DNA of 64,000 nucleotides from Ophiura sarsii (lineage: Eukaryota > Echinodermata > Ophiuroidea > Amphilepidida > Ophiuridae), in the NCBI GenBank assembly GCA_035610835.1, contig CM069446.1, forward strand, positions 48,957,625-49,021,624, in the 5' to 3' direction. The position numbers and the translations under genes are program-made. Shown one piece after another: positions 46,291-57,610 of the stretch (positions within the stretch are counted from its first letter, which is position 1; every line of letters starts with the position of its first letter). The notes beneath the pieces were generated by a model, which was not told where the DNA came from, searched no databases, and saw nothing but the letters and a program-made list of their open reading frames with translations.

Positions 46291-46846
46291 GGCTGTTGTC
46301 TGTATCAGCAAACATCGGTATGATCAGAGACAGGGTTTATTTAGGCCATTTTCTTTAATAATATCCTGCGAAGTATGAATAACGAGGCTCGAAAGAGGGA
46401 GGGCACAGGGGCCATACTTTGTAGAGGTGTAAGTATCCTTGTGAATAAATACAAGAATTATGTGTATTTTTCGGAGGTGTCTTTTCCCACAATTTCAAAC
46501 CATGCTAAGGATAGATAGTTTATGAGCAAATAGAACTCTTTATGGTAAATATCGCCCAAAAAGTGAATTAAATCATGACAACAACAAAAATCACTTCACA
46601 AAATGGGGGCAATCAATGATAGCATAGTTTATTTTGCTTTCTATTGATCTGTCAATTCTAAATTGGCGTGCCTCCTTTCAGCAGTGAATGAAAACAAAAG
46701 AGTATTATGAGTGCACTTAAGAAATTCATTATGAAACAAGCCGCACTGCGCATCATATTATGCATGATGATTGTGTGTGCTAAAATTGCTCATGTATACT
46801 TTTGTACTAGTATAGATAATAACCGCATACTAAAGCCAAAAATATA

Positions 46847-47081
46847 AATTGTTGTATTGGCGTTACCCGCACGACCCTAATTTACCCCACCGACCCTGAC
46901 TTTTCCCCTTTCCCCATAATTTTTTTAACCCCCAATTTGATTACAGTACACAGCAAATCTGACTATCGCAAAACGGCCTCATGATATCTTGTGATTTATT
47001 TGACTCTGTGAGATCAAATTTATTAAAAAAGAAGAAAATCCCGCCCACCCTACCCTAATTTTCAACGCCAATACAACAATT
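46847..47081. mobile_element. Inverted-repeat element with C-rich interior
   Basis: AATTGTTGTATTGGCGTT at the left mirrors AACGCCAATACAACAATT at the right. The interior is strongly asymmetric (CCGACCCTGACTTTTCCCC, CCCGCCCACCCTACCC). Confidence 0.75.
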
Positions 47082-47286
47082 TGTTGTTTTTGCCCAAGTA
47101 TAAAAGCTGTCATGACAATGAAGATGACTTGCTCTCTTCGCACCGGAACAACCCAGGTTCAATCCCGAGTGCTAAAGGCCACACGTCTTTGTCCCTCTAT
47201 TTTGCCCCTCTCCCTCTGTTTGTCATTCTATTGCCACTTAATGACTGCGGTAGTAAAGGTTAATAGTCGGACCATGGGCAAAATAA

Positions 47287-47540
47287 TATGTGATGCGGCG
47301 CATCAAGAGGTGGCACTTTGCAGGTGTGTGTTTTTCAAGATATAGATGAAAACGGACAGAAAAAATAAAGACGATAATACAAATTTAGGAGTAATTTTCA
47401 CTTGTAAAATCTGAATGCCTTGATCAAGTTTGATCAATTTAGTGTCATTTTAAAGCTTAGAAGATACTCTGAGAGCACACATAATGAACTCAAAATTGAC
47501 TTCACCCTTTAAGTCCTCCCTTTTGATGTACGACATCAAG
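47287..47540. repeat. Dispersed repeat K, copy 1
   Basis: TATGTGATGCGGCGCATCAA, GGAGTAATTTTCACTTGTAA and GTGTCATTTTAAAGCTTAGA are the inverse of sequence at 48749-49011. Its ends are themselves inverted (ATGTGATGC / GATGTACGACATCA). Confidence 0.65.
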
Positions 47541-47857
47541 TATACAGGCACTTCAATTAAGAGGTTCTGTCTGGTTTGTAAATGATTAACAATGACATAT
47601 TCACGTGGTTTATTTCACGATGACAGCGCCCTAGATTAAAGTCACTGTGAACTGATTCCTATGAGCAATGCTGAATAAAACATGAATGTGGTCAAGTGTA
47701 ATTTCTTAAAATTATAAACAAAACTAACCACAAATTATGTATGAAATTTGCCTTAAAACCTATCAAAACTGAACATGTGTTTTATTTTTGATACTATAAA
47801 TTAACAACTGCTCCATTTCCTATAATGTTGAATTATTTGCTCACGTTCCTTGGTTTA

Positions 47858-48103
47858 TTAACACTTTCCATGCGGCAGTCATCTGCAGACGACAGTCCCA
47901 AAATTTTACAAAATGTTTCAAAAATGTCAAAATTATTGATTGTCATCACCATATTTGGAATCAAAATGGGATTAAAATAAGAACAAACATACCTAGTATT
48001 GGTTCTGTAATTCTTCAGATAGACTTTAAAGGTTGGGAAAGGTTTACTGAAAAATGTTGTTCATGTATTATGGTAAAATATATAGCCGCATGGAAAGTGT
48101 TAA
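47858..48103 (-). mobile_element. TTAA-bounded MITE, family C copy 5
   Basis: TTAACACTTTCCATGCGGCA at the left, GCCGCATGGAAAGTGTTAA at the right; almost perfect inverted ends. Confidence 0.88.
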
Positions 48104-48748
48104 CTATGTTGAGACAGAGCTAGAAGTGCTCATTGGAGAGATGTTTAAACAGAGCTCTGGAAACATATTAATCATTCCAGTAAAATGAGGCAAATATAAA
48201 AAAATCTTTAAGTGTTAATCCTTTTCTTGTGTGAGTTTTGTTGGAAATTGTTATGTTATGTATGTTCCTTGATTTATCAATATCTAAGAAAGGAATTTTT
48301 TGAATACTCATTTTTCCAAATTTATTTCGAACAATCTTGATATTTGCTAATACATTACCGTGCTTAGATTTAGTTCGCAATTGGAGACAGAGTTAAAAAA
48401 TGGCCGCAAGGGAGATTTTCTTCCTTAATTTTAACAATCCTTTTTCATGTCGTAGACATTATTAATATGGCTCGGCGGTTTTAATCAGACAACCAGATTG
48501 GGCTTGGGGAAAACTCTGCATTATTAAGATTCGTTAAGATAGCACACTACTTGAATAGGGCCTCTCATTGAAGAGTTAGTTAGCTAATGGGTAAGACCGT
48601 AGTGGTCCGACTAGCTTTTAGATTAAAGGCATTCAATCTCAGTGGCGTACACAGGATTGAAGAAGTATTGATTGGAAAATAGAAAGGCCATTTGCAACCT
48701 TTAAAATGCTTGCATAGTCAACAATTTGGACATTTGGGAAAAGTCATA

Positions 48749-49011
48749 TATGTGATGCAGCACATCAAAAGGGGGAACTTTGCAGGTGAAGTCAATTTTG
48801 AGTTTATTACGTGTGCTGTGTGCTCTCAGAGCATTTACTAAGCTTAAAATGACACCACATTTATCAAAATTGATGAAGACATTTCGATTTTACGAGTGAA
48901 AATGACTCCTAAATTCTTATTATTTTCTCTATTTTTTTCTGTCTGTTTTCATCTATTATCTTGAAAAACACATGGCTGCAAAGCCCCCCTTTTTTGATGT
49001 GCATCACATAG
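48749..49011. repeat. Dispersed repeat K, copy 2 (inverted relative to copy 1)
   Basis: ATGTGATGCAGCACATCAAA at one end and TTTTTTGATGTGCATCACAT at the other. The interior TTACGAGTGAAAATGACTCC is the inverse of copy 1. Confidence 0.65.
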
Positions 49012-49112
49012 TAGGCAAAATGACGACATTATTTTATGCTGCTACTGCTTTGCCAATAGACCCTATACTGATAAAATACTGAATCGGAATGCACAGCGGC
49101 CAAACTCTCTAC

Positions 49113-49147
<35 letters not shown>

Positions 49148-49169
49148 ACTACAGTTTTGCTGCCACTGT

Positions 49170-49544
49170 TTAAAGGCATATTAAGTGATCTTTTCCAGGG
49201 GACGCCTTCTATTCATGATTTTTTTTTTAGAAAGTAGATTTTCTTGCAGATTTACATTTCTGATCATAAATTATAAATATCATAAATATAGTCTGAGTTA
49301 CAGAGCGATACGGTTCCTAATTACTTCAAAATCATGGTTTAAGAGTGAATTTAGAGTGAAAATTAAACTGTGTTGCTAGCAGGACAGTTAATTTTCACTC
49401 TTTAAACCATGATTTGAATTAATTAGGAATCGTATCGCTCTGTAACTCAGAATGTATTTATGATGTATGATCAGAAATGTAAATCTGCAAGAAAATCATG
49501 AATAGAGGGCGCCCCCTCAAAAAGATCACATAATATGCCTTTAA
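49170..49544. mobile_element. TTAA-bounded foldback MITE, family A copy 5
   Basis: TTAAAGGCATATTAAGTGAT at the left, AGATCACATAATATGCCTTT then AA at the right. The central stem is TTAAACTGT / ACAGTTAA. Confidence 0.87.
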
Positions 49545-50060
49545 TGACAAAATTATCTTTCTCCTGTTCATTTTACCTGTAGTAACACACTCTCTTCTTT
49601 TACCTTAGTATTGGTAATGCTTTGTAAATCTCATTGAAAAAGGTGTCAATTCATCGCAGCAGTGACAGTAAAACAAACCTACTTATTTTCTCGTCTATTC
49701 CCAAATGGATCTCCGTGCTCCCTTGTTCTACATAGCTATCTTAATGTTTAGCCTATCTACAAATGTAACCTAGTTATTTTTGCAAATAAATGTTAAAGAA
49801 TACCGATTGTTTTCATATTCTTTATTAGTTACATTGAAAATTGGAAATGTATTTGTAATACTCTAATGCAGTTTATCATTAAACCATGTGTTTTAGTTGT
49901 CTCCAAATTCATCCACAATGGGTCACAGGGGTGTTTATTGGGATCTAATGTTTTCAGTGTTCATGAAAATGATCAAATTACCCCACATTTTAAAAACATT
50001 TCAGAGAAAGCAATGATGGACCGATCCTCGTAATCCTAGTACTCGATAAAGCCTTACTTG

Positions 50061-50451
50061 TTAAAGGGGCATTGAGAGATGTATCGATATACTAAATGAG
50101 CAAATAACTTAAAGATAATCATCAACATAGCCCAAATCCAAAATATCATACAATTCCGACATCGCCTTCATGCCAAATAAGCAAATAACTGCACTTCCGG
50201 ATTGAGATTTGCCGCGAAAGTGGGCACGTAAAACGATAGCATAACTTCCGAATTCAGCACCTAGTTTCGATATAATCATATCGAAACTAAGAAAATCATG
50301 AAATTTTATATGATAAACGGCGAATGTTGGTAAACTGTATCAGATGGTAGTTAGTATATATATATGCCTAAGTATTCCTTTGATGCAAAAAAACTGATTT
50401 CCAGGATAATTGAGGGCGCACTCCCATACGTATCTCTCAATGCCCCTTTAA
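50061..50451. mobile_element. TTAA-bounded MITE, separate family
   Basis: TTAAAGGGGCATTGAGAGAT at the left mirrors ATCTCTCAATGCCCCTTTAA at the right (20 of 20). The interior (CTTCCGGATTGAGATTTGCC, CGATATAATCATATCG palindrome) is not shared with families A-C. Confidence 0.85.
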
Positions 50452-50559
50452 TCTCATGGATCACACTTCATGATTTACAAGATATACGTTACATAAGAGC
50501 AGGGGAAGTCCAAAGTCTTAGCAAAGTTTTAGAATAGTCTGGCAGGTCATAAGAGATAC

Positions 50560-51153
50560 TGTAGAACACTTCCAATTTGCGGGTACTTTATTTCGTGGAT
50601 TAACAGAAGCCAACATTTTTGCGATTCCAAAATGTTGTCATTATCTATCAAGTTGTTCAACATCAGGCTTCCCGTTAAGGTTTGAAAAATGTGCGTCCAC
50701 GTGGACGCAAGTTTGCCGACGAGGTGACAAAATATCGCATCCAAACGGAAATGTGTGCGTCCACAGGCCAATTGTTAGGGCGCCATCTATTGTCGAAATT
50801 GTGTCTGACGTCATCCGGCGTGTTTCAACTTAAATCCAAGATTTAGCAAGCATAAGTGTAGCGAGCATAAGCACTAATAAAGAGTGTTTTAGCTGACAAT
50901 TTGTTTTCTTCTAATAAGCTTATTGTTATTTTGTCGAACTTTTATTTTTTGAGTTTCGGGAACTTGCGCATCCAATCCAACTGGATGCAAAATACACATG
51001 CCTAAAGTTTGAAAAGGTAACAGAATGTTCAAAATCGCGTCCGAACGCAATGACGCATGCTAAAGGGAAGCCTGGTCAACATTTAATTTCATGAATTTAT
51101 AAAGGTCTTCGCAAAATTAAATACCTCATGAAATTAAGTGGTTTTACAGTAGT
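50560..51153. mobile_element. Family H element split by a hAT-like insertion
   Basis: The left half ATACTGTAGAACACTTCCAA, TTTGCGGGTACTTTATTTCG and the right half AATACCTCATGAAATTAAGT then GGTTTTACAGTA are normally adjacent. Here they are separated by 50664-51074. Confidence 0.75.
50664..51074. mobile_element. hAT-like MITE nested in family H
   Basis: CAGGCTTCCCGTTAA at the left mirrors CTAAAGGGAAGCCTG at the right. Flanks TTCAACAT (50656-50663) and GTCAACAT (51075-51082) match in 7 of 8 bases, an 8-bp duplication with one change. The interior has CGTCCACGTGGACG palindromes and repeated TGCGTCCA/GCGTCC motifs. Confidence 0.8.
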
Positions 51154-51871
51154 GGTGTAACAAGGATATTCTATTGAAGGGAGCGACAGCGAGGGCTGTT
51201 ATGAGAGGGGGCATAACTGGCTTATCTAATTAATATCTCTTCATTGAAGTGTATCATTTCATCCATCAGGAGGAGCATATACAATGGGCTAAACATACCT
51301 ATGTGACAACCAATAATGATACTCATTGAGGAAAAATATGGGGAAACTGAGAAACTTCTTCCCTCCAAATTGTGAAATTTTGACAGAAATGTTGGTATTT
51401 GGAGGGAAATTTTGGCAATTAGGATGAATATATAGCCGATTTGTACTTTTAAAATGTAAAAATGTTTTGGAAAGTTGACTTGCTTCTTAGAGCGTCAACA
51501 TTTGCCAGCCCTGATGATACTAATGTGGTGTTTCAATGGAGAATTGGACTTTTGTTTTTCTAGATCATTCGGACCAAACACAACTAGTCTCAACTTGTGT
51601 TAAAACCACTCACGTCTAAGTGCTTCTATCATAAATAATCGGAGTGTATCTAAAACTGCAAAATGTGTATCCATCGTGTATCAAATTCCAGACACCATTT
51701 AACATAAAATGGAATCGGTCCAATATGTCGTCTCTAAAGTGTAGCCTCAGCTGGGAAATTGTCCCAGCTCAGGGGATCATCATAATAGCTATATTCTTTT
51801 AAGTGCATTAATTAACCAAAATACTCTTCTTTTTTCTCCCTTTCTCTTCTATCATTAATTTTGTTTTACAG

Positions 51872-52003
51872 AGAGCCATGTGCGCTTACTGCGCCGATCG
51901 CATCTGGGGCCTGGGACGACAGGGTTACAAATGCGTCGACTGCAAGCTTCTGGTGCACAAGAAGTGTCATCGATTGGTCAAGCAGCCGTGCGGATTGCCT
52001 CAT
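51872..52003 (+). CDS. aPKC: aPKC exon: zinc-binding core of the C1 domain
   Basis: A 132-nt exon encoding 44 residues: [32 protein letters not shown], then [12 protein letters not shown]. With the His from the previous exon it completes the C1 pattern H-x12-C-x2-C-x13-C-x2-C-x4-H-x2-C-x7-C, all zinc ligands present. In aPKCs this C1 does not bind diacylglycerol well but takes part in autoinhibition and protein contacts. The acceptor is TTTTACAG and the donor CAT|GTAAGA. Both intron phases are 0. GLGRQGYKC and LLVHKKCH closely match other aPKCs. The kinase domain must be encoded downstream of the window. Confidence 0.96.
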
Positions 52004-53430
52004 GTAAGACGATACCAGTAAAACTAATTGGGAGACTTTAAGGCCGGGCAAATATAATGACTTGTTTCCGGTAACGTTCTGAAGAACGAACCAAAGGTTT
52101 TTAGGTATTTTTGGATTTTGCTTAGACAATTACATTTTTTGGGTAAAGCTGTCAGAATTTTTGGTTTTGTTAAGATAATGACATTGTTAGAGGAACCTTT
52201 TGATGAAAATTGATCAAAAACAGGAATTGAGTTTTTCGTTAAAACATTGGCAGTTTCCTTTAAATAGAAGGAACTTAATTGATATATATTAAAGAAAAAT
52301 ATTGTTAAATTTCCGATTGCCAATATTTCATACACATAATATATCTTATGTTTCGAAAAAACACCTGAAATGTGCTTATTTTAACCCATTTAGTGGGAGA
52401 TAATGTCAAATTGACTACAAATAGACACAATAGCATACACCAGAGCAAATTTTCATCATTGTGCAGTAAAAACACCTACATTTTCAGATTGAAATCTATG
52501 AAATACCATAGTTGCAATTTGCAAATTGTAAGTTTACCGGAAACAAGATTATTATATTTGCTACGGCCTTAAGTCCGACATAAATACTTATATAAGCAAG
52601 TCCCTTATTCTGTGTCTGCCTGTTCTGGGATTAGAATTAGAATTTTGATAAAATAACGAGAGGGGTTACTATGAAAGTGAAATCCTTATAAATGAAACTA
52701 TAGTATGTCCTGTACAGCGAACACAAGTTTATTTTAGGACTAATCCTTCGCACATAGAGAGCGGGGATGTGCGTATTTGTTGGAACCAATCAGCGTTCAG
52801 TTTTAAGTGTTGTTCTATACGCAATAAATGCTAACCTTGCTGTAGCATCATCCAAGCGGCACAGTTCTTTCCCATTGAAAAGCACGTTCAACAATTACGC
52901 AGAGCTCTGTGGTGAATAATTAAAACTATTACAAATATGGTATATCCCTTGCAGGGGAAGGGGCATTATTAATCAATATTATATGAATTTGATTTAGCAT
53001 ACAATTTGTGTTAGAAATCTTTTGTTGGGTGCTAAATTACAAGAAGAAAAAATATATAGAAATGTCTCCTTTTATAGCATTTTGTCATCTTCTTGAAAGA
53101 AATTGCGCTGAAGTTAGACAATGTTTTAATATTCCCTACATGAAATAAATCGAACACTGGCAATCAATAATATATGTGTATCCCCGAACGATGTAACTTA
53201 CATTTCGTTCTGTTGTAACGTGTCAGAAACATTTGCTAGTTGGTGAATCACATGAATTGAAAATCACAGTTGGTATTTAGGTGGGTGTTAATGTCTTCAA
53301 CACATTTCATTGTATCCCAATTTGTTTGGCAATATAGATATTACAGTAGTCTTAATTATGTATTAAGGATTAGTCTAGAAGTGATAATCCATGGGTTTGT
53401 ATCTGGGGGGGGGGGGGGGTAAGCATGCTT

Positions 53431-53683
53431 GCTATAAGTTTGATCAGCTCCATGCAATTTGGCGAAGCCTCCCGACAGCAGTGAATGAATACAGAAGAAC
53501 GTGTGCACGCTTGAAGGCAGCAAGCACACTGCATCATATGTGTGACGTGTGCTTGCGACCAAAACCACGTACTCGCGACCAAAACTGTGTGGGGTGACTA
53601 TGAACTTGCCCGGACGCTTCGATTCTAATTTTGCGCACAGAAAGATAAAAACTGACGATTTCTCGCCAATTTGGATAGTTTGT
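53431..53683. mobile_element. Family D inverted-repeat element
   Basis: GCTATAAGTTTGATCAGCTC then AATTTGGCGAAG at the left; TTTCTCGCCAATTTGGATAG at the right. The interior CAGCAGTGAATGAATACAGA and GCGCACAGAAAGATAAAAAC matches 62101. Confidence 0.75.
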
Positions 53684-53932
53684 TAATTTACATGAATACA
53701 AATTATGAATTTAAGTTTCAGCAAAAATTTAAAAACATTCTTGTTAGCATTTTAGTTTCACATCCAAAGTTATTCAGTGAGAATCCATGAATTCTTTTCA
53801 ATTTCATTTGCGCAAAATCTATTCTCACACCCTACAAACCAGTTGGATTCTTGCAGCGCGAGTTGATATTCTACCCCTGGTAAATGTGCTGCATGCAGCA
53901 AGTTTCACCTTTCTTTTCTTTAGTATGAAGAT

Positions 53933-54208
53933 TTCAAGGTCTTCCCACAATGCATTCGCGAACGCCAACCACCTAAAGCTCTTTCCACACGATGCATTTG
54001 TCGAGCTCTTAAGTTTTAGAAATAAGAAAAAGGAACACTGATAAACTAATTTATTCATTGATAGAACCTAAGAGCTCCAACGATGAACGCCCTATGAGTC
54101 CATGATTGTGTGCAGTGTCTATAAGAATTAAGACAAATATGAGACCAGAATTAAGGCATTTGGAAAAACGCAATGCATTGTGGTGCTGTCTTTCAAATCT
54201 TCTCTGAT
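53933..54208. mobile_element. hAT-like MITE, family E copy 3
   Basis: GAAGATTTCAAGGTCTTCCC then ACAATGCATTCGCG at the left; ACGCAATGCATTGTGGTGCT then TCAAATCTTC at the right. The interior TTAAGTTTTAGAAATAAGAA is identical to part of copy 1. The outermost bases and target duplication are eroded. Confidence 0.78.
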
Positions 54209-55022
54209 TCCGTGGCCTACCTGAGAGAAATTACTACATCAAATAATGCTGAATTGATATGATATCTCAATATTTGAATGTACGGCAGGCAGGCAACCAG
54301 GCAGACGCAGTCAATCAATGTTAGGCCAAGTTAAAAATAAAACATGTTTCTCATCTCCTCCCGCTGCTTCATATTTTGGACAGTTGTCAATATCTCCATA
54401 ACACACAGGTGGTGTTTATGCGCATTTTATTCCTGTTTAAAGGGCAAGATGCCAAGTCACCTTCCTGAAACAAAGGTGGAGTCTAACATGCAAAAGCTAA
54501 TTGAAATTCATGTTTTCAGGGTTTTATCAGCACCGAAGCCAAGACGTGTACCAATATTCAATCCCACAATCCACGATCAAAAAGCATTTTGCGTTACATA
54601 GTTATACAGGCCAAAGGTTATTCCGCTGCTTTGTTGTATGTTAGGCTCATTGCATTGTGGGTCTGAATATTTGTACAAATCTGGTTCAGGTACTGAAACC
54701 CTAAACAGCATATTGAAAATTGTAATGAAAAATCAAGAAAAATATTAAGATCCTGGATGGGAAGCATGTGGTGTTTTTTTACTTGCCCTATATTGCATTT
54801 TGTATTATCGCTATGTTGCAATGCAAGCAGAATATGAATCAATGATGAGGTGATATTTGTACTTTTATCTGGATTTTGTCACATTGGGGCCCTATTTCAT
54901 AAAGGTCAACCTATCTTAAGTTTGTAAGTTAAGAAGAGTTCCTATCAAATTCTTTTTAAGTTAACAAATCAAAATTACCTTAGAATTTAAGAAGTAAACT
55001 TAAGATAGCCTCCGAACTGTTC

Positions 55023-55271
55023 TTAACACTTTCCACGCGGCAAGCAGCAGCAGCAGACGACATCCCAAAATGTCACAAAATGTTTCAAAAATGTCAAAAT
55101 TATTGAATTTCATTACCAAATTTGGAATCACCATGAGATATGCATTGAAATAAGTACAAACATGCCTATTATTGGTTCAGTAATCTTTGAGATAGACCTT
55201 GAAAGTTGAGAAAGGTTTCTGACAAATCTGTTTGTATATAGTAAAACCAATAGCCGCGTGTAAAGTGTTAA
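55023..55271 (-). mobile_element. TTAA-bounded MITE, family C copy 6, nested
   Basis: TTAACACTTTCCACGCGGCA at the left, GCCGCGTGTAAAGTGTTAA at the right. It sits inside an inverted-repeat region: CATAAAGG...CTATCTTAAGTTTGTAAG upstream (54898) and GTCTTAAGTTGTTTTATGAA downstream. GAACTGTTC precedes the element and GGAACTTCGG follows it. Confidence 0.85.
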
Positions 55272-57326
55272 GGAACTTCGGAAGGATATTCGTCTTAAGT
55301 TGTTTTATGAAATTACGTAAAACAGTTACCCTTTCTTAATTATTCTAGTAGAAATGGCATCCACCTTTGGATTGAACTGCCTTCCCCCTGGTAGAATTGG
55401 GTTTAAGTTGAATGTTAACCCTGTTATACAGAGTCCACCGAGCTAAAGAACTTGCTATCATTATGACAAAATAATTCACTAACATCATTATTCTCAACAT
55501 TTTAAAACCAAAAGCGCTCTCTGTACACAATATGTTATTTTTCATCAAGACTCGAACAAACCGTTGATAAATTAGTATTTCGTCGGGAGTATAGCCAGAC
55601 AGGGGACCTCTGCGTCGCCACGTAAAATAAACATGAGGTATAGGTTTGAGGTGCTCATCTTTCACGTTTTCTTCGCACGTTTTGGAGACTGGCAGGTTTT
55701 CTCGGTTCGGCTAAGGTGTTAAAACCACGCGCCGTATGTGTGAACTCGAGTCTCAGGTTGTCTTGAGTGTGTCGAGATGGTGTAATTTTGGACCCATGTT
55801 TTATTTCACAGCTTTTTTTGAACGGTTTCAGTTGGTTCTATGAAATATTAATGCGCATTGAAATATAATATATGAGTAAAGAACTACCAAATAGGCAAAT
55901 TGAACTAAAATGCAAAACAAAACAGATGTGCCATTTTTTTTCTTTTGAAATAGTTAGTGTTACAATAGGACTGGTCTCCTATCCAACTTTTCCCTGAAAT
56001 AAAGTCCATTTACTCAAGTCATGAAATAGGGACAAACTAATTTTTATAATTTCTGAATTCTTTTGAAAATTTTACAAATTTAAATTCGCGCAAATTTGAA
56101 GAAGATAAAAATGAATGAGCGAATGGAATAAAGATCTATATGGAGCCCATGGGAAGGGTAATTATTTTATGATCAGACTACAATATGTCATTGCAGCGCC
56201 CCAAGAAAGGGAGATAACCCGGTCGTAAATGAAGTGCCAAACCGGGGATGTTGTGTTTCTAAACACTCATTCATTATCAGTCAATTGTACCCTATTGGGT
56301 GCTCTGTGCAAACATTGGACATATTCACTTGAACTACGGTTTCACGGCAGCAGCTCCTGGCTTGATAGTCGCTCCTGCGTTTAAAGGTGGGCGACACGAT
56401 TTTGGTCAAAATTGTCACTAAGTGTTTACGATTCTATGAAGGCACATCATGAATTCAGTCATATTTCAAAATTTGAGTTTACTTACTACAGTGATTCTTG
56501 TGATCAAAGCAAACATTCACTCAACCTGTTTCCATAGGAAGGTATGCACATTCTTGAGTGGTTATTGAGAGGGGGTGGTGGAGGGGGGTGGGGGGAGAAA
56601 AATATGTTTTTCTTGTTGTACAAGATTTTTGTCGTACCAATAATTGTCACTCCTGTGTCTCGGTGCCTCTGATGAGTGACGAATAACTGAAAGGGTCTGC
56701 AAATCTGGTCTTATTCATCGATAGGACTATTTTGTCCATTGCTTGAAATAAGCAGGAGCCGGGAGCAAATTTACCTCCCCCACTAAACCTTCACTGGTTC
56801 TTATGTAAATTTTGTTACTAGGAGCAATGCTTTCGTTGAAGGGAAATCTGTGTACCAGGGGCAAATGTGTTTAAAAATTAGCTCATTGTTCTTCATTCCT
56901 TGTTTCAAGCCTTGATTTTGTCAATCTTGGTTTTTTCATAGGAATTAAGTTGTCAGTTTATTGCGCTTATCAGTATTCACCAAATATCAGTCCCCTTTTT
57001 TAAATATATTAGTCTTTGGCATTTCAGTGCCCCTGTCTTGAATGTTAATGCCTCTTTGTTGACTGTTAATCACATATCTATTTGATATGCTACATTGACG
57101 GTGTCATGCTTAGGCGAAGAAAAAAAGAAACCCTGTTGTACGGGCCCGACCATGGTGGGGAAAGGGGAATTTCACCTGCAAATGACTACCGACCCAAAAC
57201 AAATTTGCTTTTAATCTTGGGGGATTTTTACACATTTGTTGGGTTCTACGGTCATTTTCAAGGGAAAATAAGGGGGGAAAAGCTTGACCGACCCAACCTG
57301 AGAGGTCCGTTTGACCGTAGAACTGC

Positions 57327-57610
57327 AGGGTTCCCGCGGCCTGACAAAAGTCATGGAATTTTATTTTAAATTTCCAGGCCTGGAAAAGTCATGGAAAGTT
57401 GTAAAAATGACAAAGACAAAAGTCATGGACAAATGTATTTTATTTTTTAGAGCTTGAACATTCATATTTCAGCATCGTAAATCTGCTCTTTATGCCCAAC
57501 AACTTTCACTGATACAAGCATTTTGATGATCTAGGTCATGTAATTTTCATAATTTAGTCATGGAAAAGTCATGGAATAGTCATGGAAAAGTCATTGAATT
57601 TAATTGTCCC
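57327..57610. repeat. GTCATGGAA-rich dispersed repeat with a CAGGGTTCCC end
   Basis: CAGGGTTCCCGCGGCC is followed by repeated AAAGTCATGGA modules (57347-57610). The CAGGGTTCCC terminus resembles hAT-type ends, but the matching right end is not visible. Confidence 0.5.

Larger units (their letters stand above)
42406..51871 (+). other. aPKC: aPKC intron splitting the C1 domain
   Basis: A 9.5-kb phase-0 intron. It contains the candidate internal first exon at 43181 and a promoter-like cluster at 44131. It also holds family A, C, H and other small elements, and an inverted pair of dispersed repeats at 47287 and 48749. The stretches 44460-46060, 46300-46840 and 51160-51860 show nothing I can name. 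Confidence 0.85.

Noticed and set aside
47081..47263. Possible second SINE because of CCCAGGTTCAATCCCGAG (B-box-like)
   Set aside because: No convincing A box at the expected distance upstream and no tail.
55345..55665. 106-codon minus-strand frame with hydrophobic segments, considered as a receptor fragment
   Set aside because: No motif of any receptor family could be identified; probably chance.
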